From NCBI GenBank assembly GCA_905147135.1, contig LR990054.1, positions 16,343,001 to 16,407,000 on the forward strand: a stretch of DNA of 64,000 nt, in the 5' to 3' direction. Under the pieces are notes generated by a model. The model saw nothing but the letters and a program-made list of their open reading frames with translations, did not search any database and was not told the DNA's origin. A program made the position numbers and the translations under genes. The number at the start of each line of letters is the position of its first letter. Positions within the stretch are counted from its first letter, which is position 1. Positions 31,898-43,314 of this stretch are shown one piece after another. The DNA comes from Blastobasis lacticolella. Taxonomy: Eukaryota; Arthropoda; Insecta; Lepidoptera; Blastobasidae.

Positions 31898-32023
31898 ATG
31901 AATTTTACATATAAACCTTCCGGAAGAAATTCTCTAACTGATGGTGAAATTTAAAATCCGTTACGTCGTTAGCGGAAATACAGACAGATAGACGTGGAAA
32001 GCGACTTTAATTTAAACTATGTA
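31898..32023 (+). mobile_element. P repeat, 3' half
   Basis: 'ataaaccttccggaag', 'taaaatccgttacgtcgtta' and 'aaagcgactttaatttaaac'. Confidence 0.55.
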
Positions 32024-32599
32024 CAGAAGAAGATTAATCATAGAATTGACACGAAAGTCGCTTGACATCGTCGGACAATTCGTTACGTTTCCGAATCGAT
32101 CTTCGATTAAGCCGAGTGTCATCCTCGCATCCCTGCTCATTTGGAAGTTGACGGAATACCGCCTCAGCTGTCGGCCGGCGGCTGGCAAATTGAATTTTTT
32201 ACGACCAACAGTAATCACACAATAAAACTTGTTTTATTTATAGACACTCCTAGTTACGACTTGGCCGTTTACGCTGCTTATACTACATTGTTAATTAAAT
32301 ATACTACGCTATAGCCAGAGGACTTTTGTTGGGACATTCGTCTTTGCGCTGAGTGGTTGGCTCTAATGGCCGATGGATTCAGTTACCTCGTAAATTGACG
32401 TGAAGTTTCGTAACTAAGTTTAGTACAGTCAGGTGTTGTAATTAGCCAAAATACTTTGCGATTTAAATCAACTTAGAGACAGAGAAGTTAGGTAACTTAT
32501 TTAATTGGCAAATTTTTGACCACGACTTCGTCCACATATACCAATTTCAAAAATAAAGTTTTAAATTTTTTGTGATGCGTAAGACTCAGGCCTGAACCT
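32024..32599. other. Unassigned sequence
   Basis: Frames of 68 codons overlap on both strands (32012-32225) with no recognisable domain. Confidence 0.35.
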
Positions 32600-32612
32600 G
32601 TCGGTATCAGGA

Positions 32613-32768
32613 AAGCGGCCCCGTGGGCGACCCAAACAGCGATGGATTGACATCGCTGAGTTGAAAGCAAGAGCCAACGGCCTACGACGCGAGGATGCCG
32701 AAGACCGGGCGAAGTGGAGAAGTTTGAGTAGAAAAGCAGACCCTGGCAGAGGCCGGGATAAGCGCTAA
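32613..32768 (+). pseudogene. RTE-D LINE C-terminal remnant
   Basis: A 51-residue in-frame stretch to a TAA stop: KRPRGRPKQRWIDIAELKAR followed by DAEDRAKWRSLSRKADPG. This is the C-terminal tail of an RTE-like LINE RT protein (basic GRPKxRW motif, then a short tail). 'aatataatgatga' follows as the 3' tail. No upstream RT domain is present; the frame breaks before 32605. Relatives: 1840, 62945 (+) and 63134 (-). Confidence 0.7.
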
Positions 32769-32785
32769 GAATATAATGATGACAG

Positions 32786-33127
32786 TTTTGCATTTTCAAT
32801 CCCGAAAATTGCGTAGCCGAAAGAAATACGAGTATATATCAAATATCCTTTTCGTAATTTTTCGTAATATATGTGGCACTTCGTTACGATATCATAATTA
32901 ATAAACATATCGGTGGCATTTAGATATAGTACGACGAGAATTTTAGTTATTTGTTGCATCCACTCATTAAAATACCTCAAACAAACATGAAAGCAGCCGA
33001 AACAAAATGTTTTAACGATAATTTAAAAACAAACGTTCTAACGAGTTAGTTGAATCAGGACCCGTTTGAAACAAATTTACATTTTATGTGCCAGCAAATT
33101 AAGACGAAATTAAAGGTTAATTTGGGA
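32786..33127. other. Unassigned AT-rich sequence
   Basis: Nothing recognised. Confidence 0.4.
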
Positions 33128-33177
33128 GCAAAAAGGAAGGAAAATTAGTGTAATCACTCATTTTCCTTCCTTTTTGC
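33128..33177. repeat. Hairpin, 18-bp perfect arms
   Basis: gcaaaaaggaaggaaaat and its exact reverse complement, 14-base loop, itself partly self-complementary (agtg/cact). Confidence 0.9.
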
Positions 33178-33280
33178 AGAATTAGGTAATTCCCGCCATC
33201 TTCCAGACTCTAATGATAATTTGATAAAATTTGCTGATCAAGGAATTTGTTTTGCGATGTACAATTTTTTTTTAATGTTT

Positions 33281-33437
33281 TAACAATTTCACACAGTGCC
33301 GTCTAGCCCCAAAGTAAGCAAAGCTTGTGTAATGGGTGTCAGATAACTGATAAACTACTTATAGGTATCCTTTTTTTAATACATACTTATTATACATACT
33401 ACAGTCAACCTGTAACAGATATTAAAATTCATTATTC
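33281..33437 (-). mobile_element. SINE-2 tail, headless
   Basis: Reversed 'ggggctagacggcactgtgt', 'gctttgcttactttgg' and 'tataataagtatgtatt'. Ends before the tRNA head. Confidence 0.75.
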
Positions 33438-33690
33438 TCAGTCAACTCTTTTGTGGTTAAGTATGATCCCGAACTACTTGATATTTGGACTATGACTATA
33501 TGAAATGATAAAGAACCAAAGAAATTGGAATATGAACAGGTACTTGCGCATGCTTACGTCATGACAGCTGTCACTTGGCTGTCACAGAGACCGAGATAAA
33601 TCTGTTTGAACATTTAGTACCTACCGATGAAGAGTGGCGCTGTTGTTTCTAGCTTAGATATTATATATTTGACGACCTGACAACAAACGA

Positions 33691-33847
33691 TCTAGATTCT
33701 CCGTAGGCTGGAAAATGGGCAGCAGCTTTTTCCATTGTTATAACACTGCAATCTCCAATTTGCCTGCCAAGCGTGGAGATTATGGGAATAACCTCCCCTT
33801 TCATGGGAGAGGCCCTAAGTCCTGCAGTGGACTGTTATGTTGATGAT
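33691..33847 (+). mobile_element. W repeat, 5'-truncated
   Basis: 'gaaaatgggcagcagc', 'gatctccaatttgcctg' type sequence, 'catgggagaggccctaagtc' and the tail 'tgttgatgatga'. It abuts the SINE-2 start. Confidence 0.65.
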
Positions 33848-34107
33848 GACGACCTGTGTGGTTCAGTTGATTACATTTCCGGTCTGCCACGCAAATGTTC
33901 CGGGTTCGCTACCCGGTCGGTCAGAAATTGAAATGATGAATTTTAATTTTTTTTACGGGTCCCGGTGAAGTATGTATGATAAGTGTGTATTTAAAAAGGT
34001 ATTTAAGTCGTTTATCAATTATCTAAAAACCAAAACACAAGCTTTGCTTACTTTGGGGTTTGATGGCGCTGTGTGAATTCGTCCAAGTAAATTTATTTTA
34101 TTTATTT
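33848..34107 (+). mobile_element. SINE-2, full length
   Basis: Head 'gacgacctgtgtggttcagt', B box altered (gggttcgctacccgg), body and tail present. Confidence 0.8.
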
Positions 34108-34120
34108 ACATACGTAATTT

Positions 34121-34203
34121 ATTAGTTATCGAAAACCCATAGCACAAGCTTCGCTTACTTTGGGGCTAGATGGCGCTATATGAATTCGTCCAAGCATTTT
34201 TAA
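34121..34203 (+). mobile_element. SINE-2 tail fragment
   Basis: 'acccatagcacaagcttcgc', 'tttggggctagatggcgcta' and 'gtccaagca', directly after another SINE-2. Confidence 0.7.
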
Positions 34204-34692
34204 TTTTTTCATTCATACTTAGCAAATTTTTGTTAACTTCCGCTTTAAGGACGAACGCATACCGACTATCCACCACAGACCACGAAACTAACAAACGTCA
34301 TTTCCCCATAATCCAAAGAAAACGGCACAATTACGTAACCACGACATTCCAACGATAAAGCGTGTTGTTTAAAAACATAATGTTTCGTTTCGAATAGTAT
34401 CAGCATTAGCGATACGCCTGATAAGGGCGTTGGTGAATACGCAATGAACTTGACCGCGGCAGTTTGACCGATACGGAAGGATATTATCGGTTGTCCGCAA
34501 ATGTAGTTGAATGCGACTTGTTTAATCACAAGCGATAAAAAGTTACGTAAAAAAATTTAATTTTTGGCTCTTCTGAAAAATTATTTTTCGTGCCTACGTG
34601 CTTTGAGACCCGAAGCATCAAGATATTTGCGAATGTGGTCTTATTAGACCACAAAAATCTTCTTTCTCAAAATTCTTGAATCTTATTAGATT
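34204..34692. other. Unassigned sequence
   Basis: Nothing recognised. Confidence 0.4.
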
Positions 34693-35013
34693 ATGATCAA
34701 GTGGTTAAGTTAAGGTATCCGACTCGTAAGCGGGAGGTACCGGGTTCAAATCTAACTGCAGCTTCTATCCTATACCAATGACTCTTTTCTAAGTTATGTA
34801 CCTTAGTTGAACGCTAACCGATGCTCTTACGGTGACGGAAACATCGTGATGAAACCCGGTCATTCAGACGACTGACCATATCCATGATCCAATCTGTTCA
34901 ATTTCCCTTGGTAGCAGGTCAGATGACAGTCGCTCCACTTTAATTATCTGATCTACCAAATTCTGGATCATGGTTCACGTTCACGTTCACTTGGACATTA
35001 ACGTCAAGATGAA
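34693..35013 (+). mobile_element. SINE-1, near full length
   Basis: Head with B box changed to gggttcaaatc, body 'gatgctcttacggtga', 'ccatgatccaatctg', 'cagtcgctccactt' and the tail 'ggacattaacgtcaagatga'. Three acgttc copies replace the usual tail-proximal segment. Confidence 0.75.
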
Positions 35014-35084
35014 TTAGTCTTATACGATGAAGGTATTCAGAGAATATTACGTTTTGAGAATGTGATAGGTATTCAGAGACAGAT

Positions 35085-35339
35085 GTAGAGCTCGTCTAAT
35101 CTAAAATGACGCGCCCCACTATCGCATTAACGCACACAACAAGTTTAAAATATGGACGCAATACATGTACAAATGCCGTTGTAATTGGTCATTCAGTTGC
35201 CGGTGAGATTCAAAATAGGAGCACGCGTCGTTCATTGGCTCCCACACATATGAAGTGTCGTTATCAATATTTGCACTCACACATCGAAATCAACTAACTA
35301 AGTAGTGGGGCGCGTCATTTTAGACTAGACGAGCTCTAC
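35085..35339. mobile_element. MITE with 38-bp terminal inverted repeats
   Basis: Left end gtagagctcgtctaatctaa and right end (reversed) gtagagctcgtctagtctaa; about 36 of 38 bases pair. Total 255 bp. No transposase. If the true end is gagctcgtct, the flanks are TA, which would fit Tc1/mariner, but that is a guess. Confidence 0.8.
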
Positions 35340-35866
35340 CTAGGTATGACCTTTTCAAAAACATACCATCGAAGGTGTTTGTCGCTCACTAGAAGAGGTA
35401 ACAGTTCGCGTGACGTGATACACACACGCTGCGTTCCCCAAACTCGCCAAGAATACCGTCTCCTAAAAGTCTCATAACGAGGTCCCAGCGTTACTCGATC
35501 AAACTCTCCCATATCGGGACAATCGCGGGCCCAGCGATAGATCGGGACACGGGACGCACAATCGGGACACCCTCGTCAAGACGGGCTCAATGCAGCCTTG
35601 TTATTGTAGGGACATTGCCCTTTTAAACGCCACTTCGCAACTCCGTGCAACGTTGTTAGGAACCGGCAAGCGAGTCATTCTGGTTGGGCAGGGGCGGCGG
35701 GGGAGTCTGTAGGCTTGCACTCGTACCTATTACGTCAAATCCTTATTCCAAGTGGAGTATTTTAACTCCGAGGAGTAGGAATACTCCTCTTGGTCCACCT
35801 CGCTCGGTTATCCGAAGTTTCGAATGAACTGTGTGCGTAAATACTGTATATTTTTTGTATTTAAAT
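35340..35866. other. Unassigned sequence
   Basis: 35786-35818 matches an RTE-D snippet on the minus strand (accgagcgaggtggacc). The rest is unrecognised. Confidence 0.35.
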
Positions 35867-36072
35867 GATCTTGACAACAATGGTAATTCCGGTTGTGCTC
35901 TCGCGCGCAAGGGCCCGGGTTCCGTCTAGACCATCTAGGGGAAGCTGACCAAACTGGACCATGGTTACACATAAAGGTTGCATGCCTGGTGCAGGTTTCC
36001 TCAAGATGTTTTCTCTCGCCGTTACAGCATCGGTTAGTGTTCAACTAATGTACAAACTAAGAAAATAGTTGT
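35867..36072 (-). mobile_element. SINE-1 body, internally deleted
   Basis: Minus strand: 'gttgaacactaaccgatgc', 'aaacatcttgaggaaac' and 'gcacaaccggaattacc'. About 80 bases around 'ctccactgtaattacc' are missing. Confidence 0.65.
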
Positions 36073-36087
36073 TGGTTAATGCGGAAA

Positions 36088-36161
36088 AGGTAACCGCCAT
36101 TGATGCAAATAAGGGGAACAGGTGACTGCCATTCATGTCAATAGGGGGAACAGGTTACTGC
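36088..36161. repeat. 32-bp tandem repeat, 2.3 copies
   Basis: Units 36088-36119 and 36120-36151 (aggtRactgccattSatgYc...), then a partial 10-base third unit. Confidence 0.85.
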
Positions 36162-36814
36162 TACCTTATTCCCTACCAGTAGCCCCACAACGATGTACGT
36201 TCAATTACCTAAACGCTCCTAGCAATATCTTCTTAACGCTAAATGAGGTCTCGAATGTTCTGGAGGAACTATAGGACGACAGCAACATTAATATTACCCC
36301 AGTAGACGAAATACGAACTCATAGTTGTCAAGAACTTGGTACAAACTTTGTAAAAATCCAAAATCAGAATCCAGGCAACCTAGGTCCGCCCCTGCGCAGC
36401 CTAAGGTGAACGTATCCCGTAGATCTAGGCACTGGATGAATCGTGATACAGAACAGGTTCCTCCGCTACACTCACGTCAATTAATGTGAGAAATGGAGGA
36501 CCTAGGCTCACAAAGGTACACTAGGCGGCCTAGGCTATCTTCAGACTTCAAATCGAGCTTATTGCTATCGCTGTAAGGGTCAAAATCGAGCGTGTTGCTA
36601 CTAGATGTTCTACCGAGTACCTTGTTTTGATACTGGGCTCTGTAACGATGTTTTTACTCCGCCTTAGTTAATACAAATTGTCATTCCCAGTTAAGTTAAG
36701 ATTGTAGATCATTACTGCTTTCATGTGTTCTGTGATTATCATCAAAAGCACATATTAACCGCCTTTCCGGGAACCGGTCCTCATACACAGAGGGGTTTTG
36801 CCATAATCTTTGTT
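36162..36814. other. Unassigned sequence
   Basis: 36380-36394 (taggtccgcccctg) resembles the terminal repeat of some hAT elements. Nothing else recognised. Confidence 0.35.
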
Positions 36815-36957
36815 GTGTTTCAGATCCGTGTTCTACGGACTTTACTTAAAAGCCAGATTAATCGAGAGGCTATATTTTTAATAAGAAAATATTTGAATAT
36901 ATGTTAACATGGTCGGGGGGTTTCCCACGTTTTTCTGTCGGTTAGGTTGCCATGCGT
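36815..36957 (+). mobile_element. H repeat, 3' part
   Basis: 'aaaagccagattaatcgaga' and 'catggtcggggggtttccca' with 'ctgtcggttaggtt'. Confidence 0.6.
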
Positions 36958-37482
36958 GTTGAGATCATTGAAGTTATGTGTATCGAGATTTCATATCGCT
37001 ATCGAGATTACACACGCGGGACAGGTAAATAAATTATGTGGTATGTTTAAAGAAAGTAAATCTACTTAACCATTTATAACAAAGATATAAGGACCGAGCT
37101 TCAATATCTATCTAAATCTAAGCAGGGAACGGGTAAGGTTAGTCTGTGGTACCACTCGCCTTCCAAATTCTCATCTACCCAATAAACACAAGCATACTAT
37201 GTATCTTATTGCCAGCATATACATATTTAAATATACACGTGCCCTGATAAAATTTGAATACTTACTAAAAACATGACTCATATCGTAATAAACAACAATA
37301 ACCTCCGCCATTTCGTCTCATTAAAACAAACGAATGCATCGATCGAAACAAATGCATGCATTTATTTATCGCTCAAAACAAAAACAAATGACGTGCGCGA
37401 TAAGTATATCATGTGATTGTTGTTGTCAGAGCAACATAAATATATTTTATACTTATTTTACCTACATTTGTAGGTAGTATAA
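36958..37482. other. Unassigned sequence
   Basis: Contains aaacaaatgcatgcattt-like short palindromes. No family recognised. Confidence 0.4.
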
Positions 37483-37722
37483 CTTCTTCACAGCCCGTAA
37501 CAGTCCACTGCAGGACTTAGGGCCTCTCCCACGAAAGGGGAGGCTATTACCGTAATCTCCACGCTTGGCAGGCGGGTTGGAGATCGCAGTGTTATAAATA
37601 TAACAATGGAAAACGCTGCTGCCCATTTTCCAGCCTACGGAGACTCTAGATCTTTTGCCTTGTACGACACCCACAAGTGTAAGGGGTTGGTGCTATTCTA
37701 CTCTGCCGGACACCACACGGCC
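37483..37722 (-). mobile_element. W repeat, full-length copy
   Basis: Same ends as 4021-4277. An internal deletion removes the 'cgaaaacgttag' segment. Confidence 0.7.
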
Positions 37723-37876
37723 TAACGTTAGTATAACTTAACTCTATTTCATTTTTACCTGTCGTTGATTCGTAGTGCGTGTAAAAGCCAATTGTATTGC
37801 GACACTTCGATTAATTTTACCTGGAACAATGAAAATACAACGTTAAAATCGATTAATTTTTATATTCGCAATAAGA

Positions 37877-37985
37877 TTCTGGAAGATATTTCTTTAGAAA
37901 TAAGCTGTACCTGTTACCTGTATGTCAATATTGTATACTATTTATTGTGCACAAAAAACTGTAAATAAATGAATAAATAAATAAA
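37877..37985 (+). mobile_element. U repeat
   Basis: Matches 26150-26259 base for base over long stretches, with a (taaa)n tail. Confidence 0.6.
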
Positions 37986-37991
37986 CATATT

Positions 37992-38158
37992 AACCTCGCG
38001 ACAGATGTCAGGACACTCCCGACAAAGTATACCGACATATGGTATATTGTAGGTAGTAAGTATAGAAGGTATATATAGGTAGGTACAAATATTTCCCAAA
38101 CTAGGTACCTATTGAACCGATTTTAATGAAACAAAGCCAAGAACCATATAAAAGATAG
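37992..38158 (-). mobile_element. H repeat
   Basis: Reversed 'ctgtcg', 'cccgac' and 'aaccgattttaatgaaacaa'. Small internal gtaggtagtaag-like expansions. Confidence 0.5.
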
Positions 38159-38886
38159 ATACACAAAATAAAGTTATAACACCGCTCGTTTTGTAGTAGG
38201 TAAAGCTATAGATATTGACCGCAAAGTCCTCTGATTAATAATGAAAATTAGGTAGGTATATACAGGTACAGTCGTCTTTAAAAGTGCATGACCACTTCTA
38301 GAAAAATAATTTTGTAGCTACTGTCACCAACAGGATATTAGGTGCTTGTTAAATAAATGGAATTGGCTTATTCGCTGTCCCTTAGGCACTAATAAATCAA
38401 TCATAAACTGCAGGATTTTTATTATTTAATAAATGACCATACTATGTCTTACAAATTAAAATTAAAATATTTATTTACAGTCCAGCCTTAAAATTTTATT
38501 TTTATTTATTAAATATTAATGTCATAATAAATTTAATAATATTTGCACACAATAACACATAACTTTTTTAAATGTCAATGAACTAATGTTTCCTATTTCA
38601 TTTCTCTCGAACAGTATGCTTCATGCTACAAAACCTTTAAATAGCTGCACAGGAATATAAATCTTAAGGTGCTCATGCACTTACGAACGCTATAGTACCT
38701 GGCCAATACCTACCTACTAATATACCTACATACTTAATATGTGTGGCGTGGTTTTACTCACGTACGCATATGGACTTGGTACGTCGGTATGACGACAACA
38801 GATGCTGACGATAACTGCTAACTTAGTTAAATCAGACACAGCTATTAACCTCTAAAAATGTGCATTCCATATGCATAGAATATGAG
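38159..38886. other. Unassigned AT-rich sequence
   Basis: 38615-38695 is loosely similar to 60985-61060 (gctgcacagg..., cttaaggtg...cactta). No family assigned. Confidence 0.35.
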
Positions 38887-38986
38887 TCATCGTCACAGCC
38901 CATAACAGTCCACTGCAGTAAAAAGGGCCTCTCCCATGAAACAAGAGGTTATTTTGCCGTAATCGCTACGCTTGGCAGGGTTGGAG
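38887..38986 (-). mobile_element. W repeat fragment
   Basis: 'cagcccataacagtccactg' and 'gcttggcagggttggaga'. 3' half only. Confidence 0.6.
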
Positions 38987-39118
38987 AATATGAGTATTAC
39001 CAACAAAAAATAAGTCTTACTTCACTATACTATACTTAAGTCATTTTTATCGCCATACATAGGTAGCACATCATTTGTTATTTGACAAAATATAAGGCTA
39101 TCGTATCTATAAAATATA

Positions 39119-39377
39119 GGGCCGTGTGGTGTCCGGCAGAGTAGAATAGCACCAACCCCTTACGCTCATGGGTGTCGTACAAGGCGACTAATGTTTTCGA
39201 GGCAAAAAATCAAGAGTCTCTGTAGTCTGAAAAATGGGCAGCAGCATTTTCCATTGTTATATTTAAACACTGCGATCTCCAACCCGCCTGCCAAGCGTGG
39301 AAATTATGGCAATAACCTCCCCTTTCGTGGGAGAGGCCCTAATTCCTGCAGTGGACTGTTACGGGCTGTGATGATGA
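39119..39377 (+). mobile_element. W repeat, full-length copy
   Basis: Begins ggccgtgtggtgtccggcag, ends 'ggactgttacgggctgtgat' plus gatga. Confidence 0.7.
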
Positions 39378-39479
39378 AGGCTATCGGCTCCCAAGACTGT
39401 TAAACCAGTCTCAGGGTCCTCAACGGAAGACCTTGGCCAACCCGGGTGCGCTTCGTGCAGGCCTCCACACCGATAAGGT

Positions 39480-39645
39480 TCCGCTGATAAGGGAACGCAG
39501 TTGCATGCATTCCGTGACCATGATGCAAGCAACTGCGTCGAAATATCTTGCTACTCGTAAACAATGGTACGCGGTAGGAAACCCGGACCATACCTTTAAA
39601 ATGTGTTATAATAACCGCGATAGTTTAAAACATTATAATGTAGCT
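39480..39645 (+). mobile_element. R repeat
   Basis: 'ccgtgaccatgatgcaagca', 'gcgtcgaaatatcttgctac', 'gtacgcggtaggaaacccgg' and 'taaccgcgatagtttaaaac'. Confidence 0.6.
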
Positions 39646-40046
39646 AATAGCCCAGAATAGCACATAGACTCTAATTCAGCCCGAAATTAAATGCGGTTTC
39701 CGCGGAAACGGGTCAGGTACGTCTGGGGTTGCCAACTTTTTTTTTTTACTAATCAGTATTTTCGGGTTTAGAAGCCATACAATATTAGGTAGGGAATTAA
39801 TAAAAAAATATATAGAAGGTTTTTTAAATAAAATTTACGTACCTATATTATTTCTTAAATGTATATCTTCTGCTACATTGAGCTTCATAGCTGTTTTGTT
39901 TTATTTAACTTGAGTTTGACGTTACGTCATACAAATGACAAGACTCAAGATCGTTCTGAAATATTCGATTTGCATCTGGAAAATTTTTCTTTTGAGGATC
40001 TCATGGACGCGTTCCGTGTTGCGGTAAGTGGTAATGTTGTGCTAAT
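39646..40046. other. Unassigned sequence
   Basis: A 78-codon frame (39859-40095) has no domain. Nothing else seen. Confidence 0.35.
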
Positions 40047-40135
40047 TAAATATAGTAGTTTCGCCTACTATATTTTAATTTTTAATTTATGGTAGGTAGA
40101 CTACTAATATAGTAGGATACTATATTATATAGTAG
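40047..40135. repeat. AT-rich 'tatagtagg' repeat cluster
   Basis: Hairpin aaatatagtag/ctactatattt followed by several actatatta and atatagtagg repeats in both orientations. Confidence 0.6.
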
Positions 40136-40189
40136 GCTTGGCAATCCTTGGTACGTCACCGAATATTACGCGAACGAAGTCGCGGTCGA

Positions 40190-40256
40190 AACCTATATAC
40201 CACTAACCATCAGGTGGACTGTCTGCTGGTTTGTCACTGAGTACAATAAAAAAAAA
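40190..40256 (+). mobile_element. LINE-V 3' tail
   Basis: 'accatcaggtggactgtctg' and 'tttgtcactgagtacaa' then A8: the last bases and poly-A tail of LINE-V. Confidence 0.55.
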
Positions 40257-40514
40257 CTATACAAACAATTGTTTCTGTCGCCGCCATAGCGAGACAGAGC
40301 GAGATAGGCGATGTTGCGTAACGTCTCGCACTATCAGTGCAACGCGGTCTGACGGACAAGGCCGGACTATATTTAGCCGTTCACGTACCTATCACATATG
40401 AGTAAGTGTAAGTATGAAGAGCAAAATGTGGATGTGGTCAGGAATGATGCCAAGTTTAATGATAAAGACAGATTTTTTTTTTTCGAAATATCCCGTGTAT
40501 ATGTGACCTTGAGA

Positions 40515-40646
40515 ACCATGATCCAATTTGGTCCGGTTCCCCTGGTAGCAGGGTCACGGATGTCAGATGGCAGTCGCTCCACTTTAATTACATGATTGGA
40601 CAAATCCTGGATCATGGACAATAACGCCAAGATGATGATGATGATG
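40515..40646 (+). mobile_element. SINE-1 3' half
   Basis: 'accatgatccaatttggtcc', 'agggtcacggatgtcagatg', 'tggacaaatcctggatcatg' and a (gat)n tail. Head missing. Confidence 0.75.
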
Positions 40647-41255
40647 TGTGGACCTTGAGAATTATCTAATAATATTTAAAATTACCAAATCCAGTATTCA
40701 GTGGGCCAGGAAGTAAGGCGGGGTAGGGTAAGGTAAAGGTAAGGTGGGTATGAAGGCAGACCCCGGGTCCTCGCGTAACGTTCGGGAGGGACCGAGATTT
40801 GACTTTCAAACTTTATCGTCCGTCACTTCCTTGCAGTTCCTCAAAAACCAACTGCATGATACCAAGAACGAAGAAAGAAGTCCCGTTCTGCCTTCAAATG
40901 GCCTGCTTCCTACAAAATACTTCGTGCAAGTACGAACTAATGACTTAAAGATCAATCAAAATTAGTTCGTCAACTTGCCACGCGAAAACTAACACGCTTA
41001 CACTTGACAAAATACAGCTGTGTTGATTCATATTTATTTACAACGCATCACGCCATCTGTTCTCAATGTCAATGTCAAGAACGGGCGCACGTTTTGTGTG
41101 ACGTGAAAAGCCACCAACTCATTTGTTCTGTGGACAAAGTGGGAACTAAAGCATTGTTCTACTATAATGACAGATTATAACGCTCACTTCTTTACCGCTG
41201 GCGACGTCGTCAACTGAACGGAAGTTTATAGCACTGTATAATGTTTTGAGACTTT
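40647..41255. other. Unassigned sequence
   Basis: A ggtaaggt-type simple run at 40718-40746. Nothing else recognised. Confidence 0.4.
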
Positions 41256-41345
41256 TTAACCCCCGACGAAAAAAGAGAGGTGTTATTAGTTTGAAGTGTC
41301 TATCTGTGGCTCTGTGGCGGTGTGTGTCTGTACTTAAGTATGATA
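41256..41345 (+). mobile_element. H repeat 5' end
   Basis: 'ttaacccccgacgaaaaaag', 'aggtgttattagtttgaagt' and 'gtgtgtgtctgtac'. It shows the left terminus best. Confidence 0.55.
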
Positions 41346-41850
41346 AAAAAGTAGTTCGAAAACTAAAAACCCCGACTGCGATTAAAATATGAAAAGTTAA
41401 AAACAACGTACCTTGTCTAAACTAAATTGTAACTTTTATATGTGTACTCTGTTGGGATATTAAATAAATAAATAAACAAGCCGAATGTTGGAAGCGAGTG
41501 GGTATATATCTAGTGCAAATGTTAGTTTAATTTATACTTTAACGCAGTCGAGGCCCATTTTCGTATAGGAGGACTCGGATACTTGTGGCATAAGTAGGGG
41601 AACAGACTGTACAACATAATCTAAGTTACCTAACACAACCTCGCTCGTCAACAGTAGCTCCAAATAAGGATAACACTCCAAAACATGCACAGGTCAAGTA
41701 AAGGACAGTCGCTACGTGGCCTAAGGGCGTGTTCACAACACTGTTAATTGTGCGGCTTACGGTAAAAGCACGTATTAAAATTATACTGAAAATATCTACG
41801 TAAGCAAGAGGCACTATCGGCTTAGTTTAGGAATCGAAGCACCGTTTTTA
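41346..41850. other. Unassigned sequence
   Basis: A small retroelement-like (taaa)n tail at 41457-41475. Nothing else recognised. Confidence 0.4.
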
Positions 41851-41966
41851 CAGGGTCACGGAGCTCAGAGATGCCAGTCGCTCCACTGTAATCACCTGAT
41901 CTGCCAAATCCTGGATCAAGGTCAAGGCGTACCCAAGGCCCGAGCACTTCAGAGCACAACCGTGAC
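41851..41966 (+). mobile_element. SINE-1 3' part
   Basis: 'cagggtcacggagctcagag', 'tgatctgccaaatcctggat' and 'agcacaaccgtgacac'. Confidence 0.7.
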
Positions 41967-41975
41967 ACAAGTACA

Positions 41976-42050
41976 CGTCTATAGGCTGCGGTGACTGCTT
42001 ACCATCAGACAGGCCGTAAGCTTGTTTGCCACCTTAAAGGTATAAAAAAG
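41976..42050 (+). mobile_element. LINE-Z 3' tail
   Basis: 'gtctataggctgcggtgact', 'taccatcagacaggccgtaa' and 'gtataaaaaa'. Same tail at 49905-50060 and 50487-50590. Confidence 0.6.
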
Positions 42051-42139
42051 TACCTATATCTTGGAAGACCCAAAAAACGATAAAGAGATGAGTTGTTAGC
42101 GTTCGACAGGAACTGGCAAACCATAGCAAACGATCGCGA

Positions 42140-42205
42140 AGTATGGAAGAATAGGGGGGAGGCCTTTGCCAGCAGTGGGATGATTGAGGCTGATATAAAT
42201 AAATA
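42140..42205 (+). mobile_element. RTE-like 3' tail
   Basis: 'gaggcctttgccagcagtgg' and 'gattgaggctgat' then (ataa)n. The motif is the usual end of a lepidopteran RTE-like LINE. Confidence 0.5.
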
Positions 42206-42469
42206 AATATCTCGCCGAGTAAGCTACGCACGCACAGTGCAGACACCGCCTAACTTGACTGTTATCGCCTCGCGAGCCGGCGTGACGGACAAACAGATTG
42301 TTTGTCACTAATCGGGCAGGTAGGGTCGTGACGTGACGCCCGACGCGTGACGCTAAGTTATGTCACATTTTCCATGCATCCCGATTTGCGGACGGCTAAG
42401 GAATGGAATCTCTAGGCTAATCTCTTATGTGGGACTACCTGTAAACAAAAAATCTTAAATTTTAAAATA

Positions 42470-42650
42470 ATAAGGGTGTTTTATGTTAGAGTGTAAGATG
42501 TATGTGGCATCGTTCCCGAACGACTGCAGATGCAGTTTGCTTTGCTTGAAAACCAGATTAATCGATATGGTCCTTATCGCTTTTAAAATATTCAAATCGG
42601 TTCTGTCATTTTTTCAGGGGATTTTATGTCGGTCAGATTATGTAAAACAT
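42470..42650 (+). mobile_element. H repeat, degenerate
   Basis: 'gggtgttttatgttagagtg', 'ggcatcgttcccgaacgact', 'aaaccagattaatcgatatg' and 'aaatcggttctgtc'. Confidence 0.5.
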
Positions 42651-43314
42651 TTGTTGATTCGACCCGATTTTTTCGATGTATCTTCCCGTCTGCGTAAGAA
42701 AAAAAATTATAGCTTTTACAATCGCAAAAGGCGATCTCTGTACTGTGCTATTATTGGGCTATATAAACGTCAACTGTCAAACACTAATCACCAATGGGGT
42801 CGTGGGTAGGTGTTTAATTTCAGGCGGCGACACACGCGGTCCGTTATAATTACGTCAAAACGTGGGCTACCAGGGGCGGATCCAGGGGCCCGGACCCCCC
42901 TGTCTATATTCTACGGCCCCCACGTCTATTTTCTTAACCCACAACCCAAATTCAGGGTAGTGATTATGGCAAACGGTCCGTTGCACTTCGGGATAATAGT
43001 TGTATAATTAAATTTACGAATTGAGACGTTTTGTCACTGGATAGCGTAACGAATCGGTTATGTGCTGAGCGATGTAGCTGCCGTTTACTTTCTCTAGAGT
43101 CGGAAACACTATGAGACGTTTATTTGTGGATAAAAGAAGCGGACACTTGCGAAATCTTGAAAACCTATACTTTAACTTGTAACAGTCTTTTTATGTACTT
43201 CCCTATTAATATTCTTCTTAAAAACCTTTCTCTCAAACCAATTTTCCATTGTTGTAAACAAACCACAAATCGCACAGATGTACTAATCAATCCGTCAAAA
43301 TAAAAGAACTGGCT
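42651..43314. other. Unassigned sequence with possible hAT end
   Basis: 42871-42890 (caggggcggatccaggggcc) resembles a hAT terminal repeat. No partner found nearby except 36380-36394, too far to pair. Confidence 0.35.
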
